Shown one piece after another: positions 8,010 to 15,373 of a stretch of DNA of 60,685 bases. Source of the stretch: an uncultured Actinomycetes bacterium (GTDB taxonomy: Bacteria; Actinomycetota; Acidimicrobiia; Acidimicrobiales; RAAP-2). Within the stretch, counting starts at the first letter, position 1, and every line of letters starts with the position of its first letter. Made by a program: the position numbers and the translations under genes. The notes under the pieces were generated by a model, which had not been told where the DNA came from, made no database searches, and saw only the letters and a program-made list of their open reading frames with translations. The stretch is from the NCBI GenBank assembly GCA_903860745.1, contig CAIORQ010000032.1:1-60685 (forward strand). Direction: 5' to 3'.

Positions 8010-9386
8010 CTAGTAACGCCTCACCCGGATGCACATCATCGACCCCGACTCCACGTTGACGAAGCGGGCGGTGCCGCCGTGACGTTGGGCGATCTCGGCC
8101 ACGATGGGTAGGCCCAGGCCCGCACCGCCGGAGGCGCGCGAGCGCGCGGTGTCGCTGCGCACGAAGCGCTGGAAGAGACGGTCGGACGTCGCCACGTTCA
8201 CCCCGGCGCCGTCGTCGTGCACGCAGATCTCCGCCATCGACCCCACGTAGCGCGTGGAGAACGAGACCTCCTCGTTGGCGAAGCGCAGGGCGTTGTCCAC
8301 GACGTTGCGCACCATTCGTCGCAGCATCGCCGGATCGCCCCACACCCGGGTGGGGCGCACCTCCGCCGTCGAGATCGTCAACGTGGTCATCTGACGCACC
8401 CGTCGCGCCTCCTCGTCCAAGATGTCGTCGAGGTCCACCTCCTCGCGGCGGATCTCCTCGCGGCGCTCGTCGCTTCGCGCCAGGAAGAAGAGGTCGTCCA
8501 CCAGTGAACCGATCCGACGGCCATCGCGGCGGATGGAGTCGGTGAACTCCACCCAATCCGTCTCATCCAGATGATTCGAAGCGCGCTCCACCGTCGCCAA
8601 GAGCGTGGTCAGGGGACTGCGCAACTCGTGGGAGGCGTTGGACACGAACTCCTGCTGGACCCGGGTACTGGACTCGAGTCGATTGAGCATCGCGTTCACG
8701 GTCCGGGCCAACTGCGCCACCTCGTCGTGCCCGCCGGTCTCGGGGACCCGCTCGCTCAGGTCGTTGGCGGCGATCGTGGCCACCCGTCGGCGAATCGCCT
8801 CCACCGGCGAGAGCGCCAGTCCGACCGCGAACCACACGACGGCCGCGACGATCAAGAGGAGGACGGGAATGGCCACCGCCATCCACGTCAGGAGCAGTCG
8901 CCTCGAGTTGACGATGGACTGCCCGTAGATGAAGCCCACGACGAGACCGGAACCGCGGGGTGTGCTGATGCTGTCGGCCTGCCCGAGGCTCAACTCACCC
9001 TTCAGGCGACTCTTGGCCACCCAGGGCTTGAGGAACACCAGGTAGTCGTTGGGGGCCGAGGACGCGACCTCCTCACGGGAGACCTCCGGCTCCCCGTAGA
9101 GGGGACGACTGGCCGCCCACACCTGACCGTTGGCGAGGCTCACGACCTGGACCACGACGTTGTCGGTCGTGGGCAGCACGAGAGGCGGGGAACCTGGCGT
9201 CAGTGCTCGGGCGTGGTGCAGCTCGACGTCGGTCATGGCGGCGGTGACGTTGCTGTCGGCCTGGGTCACCTCGGTGTGCTGGGCCAGTACGAAGATCGCG
9301 GTGGCGCCAGCCGCCAGCACGGCGGCGATGACGACGACGAACAACGAGGTGAGGCGCGCCCGGATCGAGAGCCGCTGGCGTCTCAT
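8010..9386 (-). CDS. Sensor histidine kinase
   Basis: A 458-residue membrane kinase. Transmembrane helices lie at about 13-35 and 165-190, bracketing an extracytoplasmic sensor of about 125 residues. A HAMP linker follows (about 190-240), then the HisKA motif FVSNASHELRSPLTT with phospho-acceptor His253, the N-box RNVVDNALRFA, the G1 box DDGAGV and G2 GGAGLGLPIV. It phosphorylates the response regulator encoded immediately upstream; its ATG overlaps the regulator stop (ATGA). The sensor domain is not recognised. As third gene behind a DoxX-Rieske protein it may monitor envelope redox state; that is inference. Confidence 0.9.
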   Translation of the reverse strand: MRRQRLSIRARLTSLFVVVIAAVLAAGATAIFVLAQHTEVTQADSNVTAAMTDVELHHARALTPGSPPLVLPTTDNVVVQVVSLANGQVWAASRPLYGEPEVSREEVASSAPNDYLVFLKPWVAKSRLKGELSLGQADSISTPRGSGLVVGFIYGQSIVNSRRLLLTWMAVAIPVLLLIVAAVVWFAVGLALSPVEAIRRRVATIAANDLSERVPETGGHDEVAQLARTVNAMLNRLESSTRVQQEFVSNASHELRSPLTTLLATVERASNHLDETDWVEFTDSIRRDGRRIGSLVDDLFFLARSDERREEIRREEVDLDDILDEEARRVRQMTTLTISTAEVRPTRVWGDPAMLRRMVRNVVDNALRFANEEVSFSTRYVGSMAEICVHDDGAGVNVATSDRLFQRFVRSDTARSRASGGAGLGLPIVAEIAQRHGGTARFVNVESGSMMCIRVRRY

Positions 9387-10072
9387 ACCCCGCTCGAGAA
9401 CACGTACCCAACGCCGCGCACCGTCTTGATGTGAGAGGGTGCGCCGCGAGAGTCGAGCTTGCGGCGCAGGTAGCCGACGTACACCTCGACGACGTTGGGG
9501 TCGCCGTCGAAGTCGGTCCCCCAGACGGCGTCCAGTATCTCGTTCTTGGTCACCGTGCGGTCGACGTTCTCCATGAGGTACTCGAGGACGCGGAACTCGC
9601 GCGACGTCAGCCGCGCCTCGAGGACGCCGGCGGTCACCTGGCGGCTGATCGTGTCGAGGACCACGTCCCCGACCACCACCTTGCGGCTCTGTCCACGCTC
9701 GAATCGGCGCAGCAACGCGTTGATCCGCGCGAGCAGGATGGACCACTCGAAGGGCTTGCGCAGGAAGTCGTCGGCTCCGACCTCGAGACCTTCGATCTCG
9801 TCGAGGTCGCCGTTCTTCGCGGTGAGCATCAACAGGGGCGTCTGGATCCCCGCGGCCCTGATCTCCTGGCAGACGCTGAACCCGTTGCGTCGCGGCAGCA
9901 TCAGGTCCAAGATGATGACGTCGAAGGCGATCTCCAGCGCCGCGGCCAGTCCCGCCTGGCCGTCGTGACGCTGTTCGACCACGAAGCCCTCGTCGCCCAG
10001 TAGGTCGGCCACCGCCTGGGCCAGGTCGACGTCGTCCTCGACGACCAGCACCCGACGGACGACCTCGTTCAT
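9383..10072 (-). CDS. OmpR-type response regulator
   Basis: A 229-residue two-domain regulator. The receiver has the acidic patch Glu12/Asp13/Asp14, phospho-acceptor Asp56 (DVIILDLMLPRRNG), Thr84 and Lys106 (LRKPFEW). The C-terminal winged helix shows LTSREFRVLEYL, and VVEVYVGYLRRKLD with IKTVRGVGYVF. ATG 10072 overlaps the stop of the DoxX-Rieske gene (ATGA), and its own stop overlaps the kinase start, so the three genes form one coupled operon. Confidence 0.92.
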   Translation of the reverse strand: MNEVVRRVLVVEDDVDLAQAVADLLGDEGFVVEQRHDGQAGLAAALEIAFDVIILDLMLPRRNGFSVCQEIRAAGIQTPLLMLTAKNGDLDEIEGLEVGADDFLRKPFEWSILLARINALLRRFERGQSRKVVVGDVVLDTISRQVTAGVLEARLTSREFRVLEYLMENVDRTVTKNEILDAVWGTDFDGDPNVVEVYVGYLRRKLDSRGAPSHIKTVRGVGYVFSSGV

Positions 10073-11241
10073 CGCAGGTACAGGTCCCCGTCGGCCGCTT
10101 CGACGACGTCGAGGGGCGTGAGCCCGTGCGGCGCGGGGCCCTGGATGACCTGACCGGTGAGGACCGCGAACTGCGAGCCGTGACAGGGGCAGGCGATGAG
10201 TCCCGCCGAGGGCGAGTAGGCGACGGTGCAGCCCATGTGGGGGCAGACGGCGTCGTAGGCCACGAACTCCTTCTCTGCGAGGTGCACCACCAGTCCCGGG
10301 TCCCCCGAGGACGCGACGGTGAAGGTGGCCGCCGACCCCACCGGCACGCTGCGGCCCGGCCCGATCAGGACGCCACTGGCCCCACCCGATCCCGGTACGG
10401 TCGTCGTGGGCACGACCGTGGTCGTCGAGGTGGCGTGGGCCTTGGCGGTCGCCGAGGCCTCGAGGTGTCCCAACGACGCCGTCGAGGCGCCGGTCGCCAC
10501 CGCGGCACCCGCCGCCAGGGCCACCGCGGTCGAACCCAGGACCACCGCACGCCGGTCGATGACCTTGGCCGTGGCGTCGTCGACCGCGGGTGGAGCGAGC
10601 AGCACCGGACAGACCTCGTCGCCGCAGGGCCCGGCGCCGCGGGCCCGACAACTCCCCTCGTCGTAGTGCCCGCACATCGCCTGGACGCTGGCGAAGGGCA
10701 GCACCACCAGCGGCGTGAGCTCCACGCCCGAGCGCTGGGCCGCCAGGCGAGCGATGAGTGCGTCGAGGCTCCAGCGCGTCCCTCCTCCGGCGATCACCAG
10801 GGGCAGCCAGGCGAAGAGGAAGGCGATGTCCGCGCCGGTGAAGTAGGGCGAAGCGTGAAAGCTCACCGTCAGGAACAGGCTCAGGCTGAGCAGAGCGCCC
10901 CCGCCAGCCGCGACCCGCGTCTTGAGACCGGCGAGGGTGCCGAGCCCGACGGCCAGCTCCCCGTAGGCGATGAGCCACCCGATGGCCACGGCGTGGGGAA
11001 CGAGAGGGTGCAGCAGGGAGTGGATCGGACTCACTCGCGCCGCCCCCGCCAACTGCGCCTGGATCGACGTCGGGGAACTCGCGAGGAAGAAGTTCGGGTT
11101 CGCCATCTTGTTGAGACCGGCGTAGACGAAGGTCACCCCGAGGAAGAGCCGAAGCGGCAACAGCGACCACTCCGACAGGGCCCAGGCCCTCACCGGGACT
11201 GCGTCGACACTGCGGTGCCGTTGGGGTGACAATGGCGCCAT
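10069..11241 (-). CDS. DoxX-like membrane domain fused to a Rieske [2Fe-2S] domain
   Basis: A 390-residue fusion. Residues 25-165 form a DoxX/DoxD-like four-helix membrane domain (RLFLGVTFVYAGLNKM, IGWLIAYGELAVGLGTL). A hydrophilic linker holds four cysteines, Cys190, Cys198, Cys206 and Cys211. Arg230-Arg231 then precede a hydrophobic stretch (RRAVVLGSTAVALAAG), resembling an internal twin-arginine signal. A Thr/Ser/Pro-rich spacer leads to a Rieske domain with CPHMGC (Cys333, His335) and CPCHGS (Cys351, His354) as cluster ligands; Cys338 and Cys353 probably form the disulfide. The layout suggests a quinone- or thiol-linked electron carrier with the cluster outside the membrane. It is first in an operon with a two-component system. 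The start is leaderless (TAGACT 6 nt before ATG). Confidence 0.85.
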   Translation of the reverse strand: MAPLSPQRHRSVDAVPVRAWALSEWSLLPLRLFLGVTFVYAGLNKMANPNFFLASSPTSIQAQLAGAARVSPIHSLLHPLVPHAVAIGWLIAYGELAVGLGTLAGLKTRVAAGGGALLSLSLFLTVSFHASPYFTGADIAFLFAWLPLVIAGGGTRWSLDALIARLAAQRSGVELTPLVVLPFASVQAMCGHYDEGSCRARGAGPCGDEVCPVLLAPPAVDDATAKVIDRRAVVLGSTAVALAAGAAVATGASTASLGHLEASATAKAHATSTTTVVPTTTVPGSGGASGVLIGPGRSVPVGSAATFTVASSGDPGLVVHLAEKEFVAYDAVCPHMGCTVAYSPSAGLIACPCHGSQFAVLTGQVIQGPAPHGLTPLDVVEAADGDLYLR

Positions 11242-11247
11242 AGGGTC

Positions 11248-11253
11248 AGTCTA
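11248..11253 (-). promoter_or_regulatory. -10 box for the DoxX-Rieske/two-component operon (leaderless)
   Basis: TAGACT on the minus strand fits the actinobacterial TANNNT -10 consensus and ends 6 nt before the ATG at 11241. Transcription would begin at or next to the A of the start codon, and no Shine-Dalgarno is present. The divergent dedA promoter must share this 60-bp gap. Confidence 0.55.
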
Positions 11254-11301
11254 AACCCCGCCTTTCTCCACCACGGGCCCAGTCTGGGTAAGGATGTGCG
11301 G

Positions 11302-11952
11302 GTGATCAGTGCCTCCGTCATCTCCTTCGTCCTCCACGAGATCCATTCGCTCCCCGCCGTCCTCGTCTACGGACTGGTCGCACTCCTGGTGTTCGGTGAA
11401 GCTGCCCTGTTCATCGGTTTCGTCCTGCCCGGCGAGACCACGGTCATCGTCGCGGGCGTCGTCGCGAGCCAGGGGAACATCAACATCGGTGCGCTGTGCG
11501 CGCTGGTCGTGGTGGCGGCCATCCTCGGCGACACCGTGGGCTACGCGGTCGGACACCATTTCGGTGAACGACTCTTGGAGCTCAAGGTCCTCCAGCGCCA
11601 CCGAGAGGAGCTCGACGGGGCGCTCGAGGGGATGCGCAAGCGCGGGCCGATCTACGTCTTCGTGGGACGCTTCACGGCCTTCTTGCGCGCCGTCATGCCG
11701 GGGCTGGCGGGCATCTCCAAGATGCACTACCGGCGCTTCCTGCTCGCCAACGCCCTCGGCGGCCTGGTCTGGGGTGTCGTCTTCTCTCTCCTGGGCTACT
11801 ACAGCGGCACCCAATTGACGAAGATCGAGAAGTACTCGGGGTGGGTGTCGATCGGACTGGTGGTCGTCATCATTGCCGTGATCGTCGTCTTCGACCTCCG
11901 GCGCCGACGCCGGCGCCGACACGACCGACCACGACCGGGTTCACCGACCTAG
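11302..11952 (+). CDS. DedA-family membrane protein
   Basis: A protein of about 216 residues with the DedA/SNARE-associated fold: FIGFVLPGETTVIVAG near the N-terminus, GDTVGYAVGHHFG, and the signature GRFTAFLRAVMPGLAG that carries the conserved Arg residues. About five hydrophobic segments are seen, and the C-terminal tail is Arg-rich (RRRRRRRHDRP). DedA proteins translocate or flip undecaprenyl phosphate or phospholipids and support envelope integrity. GTG 11302 is preferred over GTG 11296 because AAGGA (11290-11294) is 7 nt upstream of the former. The stop shares CTAG (11949-11952) with the opposing gene. Confidence 0.88.
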   Translation: MISASVISFVLHEIHSLPAVLVYGLVALLVFGEAALFIGFVLPGETTVIVAGVVASQGNINIGALCALVVVAAILGDTVGYAVGHHFGERLLELKVLQRHREELDGALEGMRKRGPIYVFVGRFTAFLRAVMPGLAGISKMHYRRFLLANALGGLVWGVVFSLLGYYSGTQLTKIEKYSGWVSIGLVVVIIAVIVVFDLRRRRRRRHDRPRPGSPT

Positions 11953-12734
11953 GCGCGACGAAGCTCAGAGGGCAGCTCGTCGTCCACGAGCATCCACTCC
12001 CCGTCTCGTCGTGCCACGAGACCTCGTTGGCTCGCCAGTGGTCCGACGCCGCGCACCAAGCTGCGCACGTGGACCTCGTCGGTCGAAAGACGCGCCGCGT
12101 CGGACAGGTCGTCGAGCTCGACGACCGCCGACGTCACCCAGGTCGTGGCCCCGTTGCGAGCTCCCTGGGAGATCGCCTCCAGGTGGTGGGCGGCGCTGCG
12201 CTCATCCTCGATCGCCGACGACCGCCAAGGGGGACCCGCTCGATCGTCGAGGAATCCCCCGGTGAGCCGCCGACGCTCGGCGAAGAGGCTCCACGAGTCT
12301 GCGCTGATCGACGAGCTGAGCCAGTGCGCGTACTCGACCGCCACCGGGACGACCCAGGGCATCAACCAGGCCTCCTGGCCCAGCCACGCGGGCCACGCCG
12401 CGTCGATCGCCGCGACGCCGACGAAGAGACCGCGACCCCTGGCGTGGTCGACCACCTGGCGATAACGCTCGAGCGCCGACTCGTCGCGGTGACCGCGGCG
12501 CGGCTCGAGGCGGGCCCAGGACAGTTCCAGGCACAGTCCCGCGACCCCGACCCGCGCCGCGAGGTCGAGCACCGTCTCGTAGTCCTCCCAGAGACCCTCG
12601 GCGTCACCGGGTCCCGCCTGGCGATCGAGGGCGATGACGGGCGAGAAGCACGTGGCCGGCCGGTGACGGCCGTCGAGACCGCCTTCGCAGGCGTAGGCGC
12701 TCAACGACACCAGGACACGCGGGGATGACGCCAC
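11949..12734 (-). CDS. Short glycoside-hydrolase-family-1-like protein, probably non-catalytic
   Basis: A 261-residue protein resembling only the first third of GH1 beta-glucosidases: EDYETVLDLAARVGVAGLCL, then LSWARLEPRRG, then LERYRQVVDHARGRGLFV and WPAWLGQEAW parallel the early beta strands of that barrel. Family 1 enzymes are about 450 residues and carry NEP and ENG motifs with the two catalytic Glu; neither is seen, and the downstream half is unrelated to my eye. It may be a reduced barrel with a new role or a degenerate copy. GTG 12734 is used; a weak -10-like GAAACT sits 6 nt upstream. The stop overlaps dedA within CTAG. Confidence 0.6.
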   Translation of the reverse strand: MASSPRVLVSLSAYACEGGLDGRHRPATCFSPVIALDRQAGPGDAEGLWEDYETVLDLAARVGVAGLCLELSWARLEPRRGHRDESALERYRQVVDHARGRGLFVGVAAIDAAWPAWLGQEAWLMPWVVPVAVEYAHWLSSSISADSWSLFAERRRLTGGFLDDRAGPPWRSSAIEDERSAAHHLEAISQGARNGATTWVTSAVVELDDLSDAARLSTDEVHVRSLVRGVGPLASQRGLVARRDGEWMLVDDELPSELRRA

Positions 12735-12817
12735 GGCGACAGTTTCGCACGTCGGGACAACTCCGGTAGCGTTTGGCCGAGGTCGCGACGTCGGCGATCC
12801 GCGAGAAGGGAGACACC

Positions 12818-13582
12818 ATGTCGGACGAAGTGCTGCGCAGTCGTGACGGGCACGTGGAGGTGCTCACCATCAACCGGCCCGAGGCCCGCAACGCCATCAA
12901 CCTGGCCACCGCCCAGGCCCTCAGCCAGGCCCTCGACGAGTGTGCCGCGGACGACGAGGTCTGGGTCGTGGTGCTGACCGCCAGCGGCGACAAGGCCTTC
13001 AGCGCGGGCATGGACCTCAAGGCCTTCGCCCAGGGTGAGTTCCCGGCGACCGACCAGGGCTTCGCGGGCATCACCCAGCGCTTCTTCCCCAAGCCCCTCT
13101 TGTGCGCGGCCAACGGGTCGGCCTTCGCCGGCGGCTTCGAGATCGTGTTGAGCTGCGACCTGGTGGTGGCGGCCGAGCACGCGGTGTTCGGCATCCCCGA
13201 GGTCTCGAGGGGGCTCGTGGCCGGGGCCGGTGGACTGATCCGCTTGCCGCGGCGCCTGGCGCGCGCGGTGGCCCTGGAGATGGCCCTCACCGGGGACGCC
13301 CTGAGTGCGGCTCGCGCCTACGAACTGGGTCTCGTCAATCGAGTCGTCCCCGTCGACGAGGTCCTGCCCACCGCAGTGGCCCTCGCCCAGCGCATCTGCG
13401 CCAACGCCCCGCTGGCGGTGCGCGTCTCCAAGAAATTGATGCTCGACGCCATGCAGGTGGACGAGGTGTCGGGCTGGGCGCTCAACGACGAGGCCTTCTT
13501 CACGATTGCCGCGAGCGCCGACGCGCTCGAGGGCGCCGTCGCCTTCGCCGAGAAGCGTCCTCCCGTGTGGCAGGGTAGGTAG
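12818..13582 (+). CDS. Enoyl-CoA hydratase/isomerase family protein
   Basis: A 254-residue crotonase that probably hydrates 2-enoyl-CoA in fatty-acid or amino-acid degradation. Oxyanion-hole segments are DKAFSAGMDLK and ANGSAFAGGFE. Both glutamates of true hydratases are present: Glu108 (AGGFEIVLSCDL) and Glu128 (FGIPEVSRGL). The C-terminus (ALEGAVAFAEKRPPVW) is the usual ending. ATG 12818 follows GAAGGGAG at good spacing; a TAGCGT -10 candidate lies at about 12766-12771. The copD-like gene starts 2 nt after the stop. Confidence 0.9.
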   Translation: MSDEVLRSRDGHVEVLTINRPEARNAINLATAQALSQALDECAADDEVWVVVLTASGDKAFSAGMDLKAFAQGEFPATDQGFAGITQRFFPKPLLCAANGSAFAGGFEIVLSCDLVVAAEHAVFGIPEVSRGLVAGAGGLIRLPRRLARAVALEMALTGDALSAARAYELGLVNRVVPVDEVLPTAVALAQRICANAPLAVRVSKKLMLDAMQVDEVSGWALNDEAFFTIAASADALEGAVAFAEKRPPVWQGR

Positions 13583-13584
13583 TC

Positions 13585-14010
13585 ATGCTCGCCACCGCCT
13601 CCTTGCAACTCGCCGATGCGTCGACGATCGTTCGCCTGAGTCTGCACGTGCTCGCCGCCTGTGTCTGGCTGGGCGGTCAGATCGTGGTCGCCGGTCTCCT
13701 GCCGACGGTTCGTTCACTGGGTGAGGACGCTCCGCGCAAGGTCGCCCGGGCCTTCGGACGTCTCAGTTGGCCGGCCTATTGGCTCTTGGTGCTGACCGGA
13801 TTCTGGAACTACGCCGCCGAGCACGGCCAGAGCGCCTCGTCGGCCTGGAACACCGTCTTCGCACTCAAGATGATCTGCGTGGTGCTCGCGGGCGTCGGCA
13901 CGTACTTGCACACCAAGGCGACGACGGCTCGCACGCGGGGCATCTACGCGGGACTGGGCACCGTTGCGACGATGTTAGCCCTGATCATGGGGATTGCCCT
14001 GGCTGGCTAG
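13585..14010 (+). CDS. CopD-like four-helix membrane protein
   Basis: A 141-residue integral membrane protein with four hydrophobic segments. The opening LSLHVLAACVWLGGQ resembles the His-containing first helix of the CopD family and related heme- or copper-binding membrane proteins, and LLVLTGFWNY and FALKMICVVLAGVGTYLH carry further conserved-looking positions. Function is unproven; a copper or heme role is inferred from resemblance only. It begins 2 nt after the enoyl-CoA hydratase stop and ends in a CTAG shared with azlD. Confidence 0.65.
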   Translation: MLATASLQLADASTIVRLSLHVLAACVWLGGQIVVAGLLPTVRSLGEDAPRKVARAFGRLSWPAYWLLVLTGFWNYAAEHGQSASSAWNTVFALKMICVVLAGVGTYLHTKATTARTRGIYAGLGTVATMLALIMGIALAG

Positions 14011-14330
14011 CGCCAACGATAGACCAGCGCCGAGGTCAGGGCGGCGCTCAGGACCACCACCGGGAAGGGCGCCTTGGCCACCAGGGCCGCCAGGGCGGCT
14101 GCCACGCCGGCCAGTCGATGGTCGATGACCAGATGGGTCTTGACCGCCACCCCTTGGGCCACGACGAGGGCGCTCAAGAGAACCACTGGGACCAGGGAAT
14201 TGATTCGCTGGAAACGCTCAGGGGCGAACCACCGTGGCGGAACCAGGTAACCGACCAACTTGATGGCGTAGCACAGGACGCTCGTTCCGATGAGCACCGA
14301 CCAGGTGACCACGGGACTCACGCTCGCCAT
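14007..14330 (-). CDS. azlD: AzlD-family branched-chain amino acid export subunit
   Basis: A 107-residue protein with three to four hydrophobic helices, the small partner of AzlC in branched-chain amino-acid efflux (as BrnE partners BrnF in corynebacteria). LCYAIKLVGYLVPPRW and the hydrophobic C-terminal half fit AzlD. ATG 14330 overlaps azlC by 13 nt; a GTG at 14321 that overlaps the azlC stop as GTGA is an alternative. The stop overlaps the copD-like stop in CTAG. Confidence 0.85.
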   Translation of the reverse strand: MASVSPVVTWSVLIGTSVLCYAIKLVGYLVPPRWFAPERFQRINSLVPVVLLSALVVAQGVAVKTHLVIDHRLAGVAAALAALVAKAPFPVVVLSAALTSALVYRWR

Positions 14331-14980
14331 CCCGCGACGATCGCCACCACCACGGTGGCGATGATGGGGGTGCCCGAGGGCAGGATCGGGGTCGCCAGGA
14401 GGGAGAACACCGCGGCCACGAGCGCGACGACGCGAAGACGCGCGTCGGTGAGCCGCCCCCAGAGCAGACCCAAGAAGGCGGCGGGGACTGCCGCATCCAG
14501 CCCCCACGCCGCGGGATTGCCCAGGGACCTGGCCCCCAGCGCGCCCAACAGGGTGAAGACGTTCCAGAAAAGGAAGACCCCCAGCCCGGTCAGCCAGAAG
14601 CCGTGGCGCACGGCGTCGGGTCCGTGCGAGCTCTGGGCCAGGGCCACGTTGGTGGACTCGTCGATGGTCACGTGGGCCGCGACCAGTCGCCGCCAGCCCG
14701 AGACCTCGAGCACGGGGGCCATCTGCAGTGAATACAGGGCGTTGCGGGTGCTCAGGAGCGAGGCCGCCACGATGGCGCTCACCCCCGCCCCGCCCGAGGC
14801 CACGACGCCCACGGCGGCGAACTGGCTCGCTCCGGTGAAGGTGACGAGGGAGAAGAGACAGGTCTGCAGGACGCTGAATCCGGCGGCGACGCCCGCCGCC
14901 CCGAAGGCGACTCCGTAGGCACCCACGGTGAGGGCGACACTGAGCGCGTCACGGACGGTGCGGCGCGAGACGCGGGGCAT
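14318..14980 (-). CDS. azlC: AzlC-family branched-chain amino acid exporter
   Basis: A 220-residue membrane protein. The family hallmark runs through FTGASQFAAVGVVASGG and STRNALYSLQMAP, followed by HVTIDESTNVAL with the conserved Asp-Glu. About six to seven hydrophobic helices are present, and the length is typical. With AzlD it should form a branched-chain amino-acid exporter in the plasma membrane. It is the first gene of the pair, divergent from tatA. Confidence 0.9.
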   Translation of the reverse strand: MPRVSRRTVRDALSVALTVGAYGVAFGAAGVAAGFSVLQTCLFSLVTFTGASQFAAVGVVASGGAGVSAIVAASLLSTRNALYSLQMAPVLEVSGWRRLVAAHVTIDESTNVALAQSSHGPDAVRHGFWLTGLGVFLFWNVFTLLGALGARSLGNPAAWGLDAAVPAAFLGLLWGRLTDARLRVVALVAAVFSLLATPILPSGTPIIATVVVAIVAGWRA

Positions 14981-15027
14981 TCGAGCAATCTAGCCAAGGA
15001 ATCAGCCGGGTCCCGCGGGTCGGGGAC

Positions 15028-15033
15028 TACTGT
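15028..15033 (+). promoter_or_regulatory. tatA: Candidate -10 box for tatA
   Basis: TACTGT fits TANNNT. Transcription would start near 15040, giving a leader of about 23 nt that contains AAAGGAG (15050-15056) seven bases before the GTG start of tatA. This contrasts with the leaderless promoters of neighbouring ctaC. Confidence 0.4.
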
Positions 15034-15062
15034 GGGAGTACAACACGATAAAGGAGTCCACC

Positions 15063-15290
15063 GTGTTCCTCGGCGCCTTCGACGGTCCTGACGGCGTGAT
15101 CGTCGTCCTCATCTTGCTGGTCCTGGTCTTCGGTGGCTCGGCCATTCCCAAACTCGCCCGCAACCTCGGTTCGGCCAAGACGGAGTTCGAGAAGGGCCTG
15201 AAGTCGTCCAAGGAGACCGACGCCAAGGCGTCGGCGACGACGGAGGGCTCGGCTGAGTCCGACGCCAAGGACGGCGACACCCCTCACTGA
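15063..15290 (+). CDS. tatA: Sec-independent protein translocase TatA
   Basis: A 75-residue protein with one N-terminal transmembrane helix (about residues 9-22, DGVIVVLILLVLVFGG), the hinge FGGSAIPKLARNLGSA and an amphipathic helix, then an acidic Ser/Ala tail. This is the pore-forming TatA/E type that exports folded proteins with twin-Arg signals; the Rieske domain at 10069-11241 is a plausible client. GTG 15063 is fixed by a strong AAAGGAG seven bases upstream. No TatB or TatC is in the window. Confidence 0.9.
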   Translation: MFLGAFDGPDGVIVVLILLVLVFGGSAIPKLARNLGSAKTEFEKGLKSSKETDAKASATTEGSAESDAKDGDTPH

Positions 15291-15361
15291 GCGGTCGGAG
15301 ACGGCCCCGGGAGGTGTGGGGGAGGCCTCCTCGTGACGCCCTCGCCACGCGGAAAATTCGC

Positions 15362-15367
15362 TATGGT
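15362..15367 (+). promoter_or_regulatory. ctaC: -10 box of ctaC (leaderless transcript)
   Basis: TATGGT ends 6 nt before GTG 15374, so the mRNA would begin at the start codon. No Shine-Dalgarno precedes the GTG. The longer open frame beginning at 15314 would place the promoter inside the gene and add an Arg-rich extension before the signal peptide, which argues against it. Confidence 0.55.
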
Positions 15368-15373
15368 TTAGGG

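Noticed and set aside
14981-15062. Additional small gene between azlC and tatA
   Set aside because: Too short, no start with a ribosome site except that of tatA; the gap holds promoters only.
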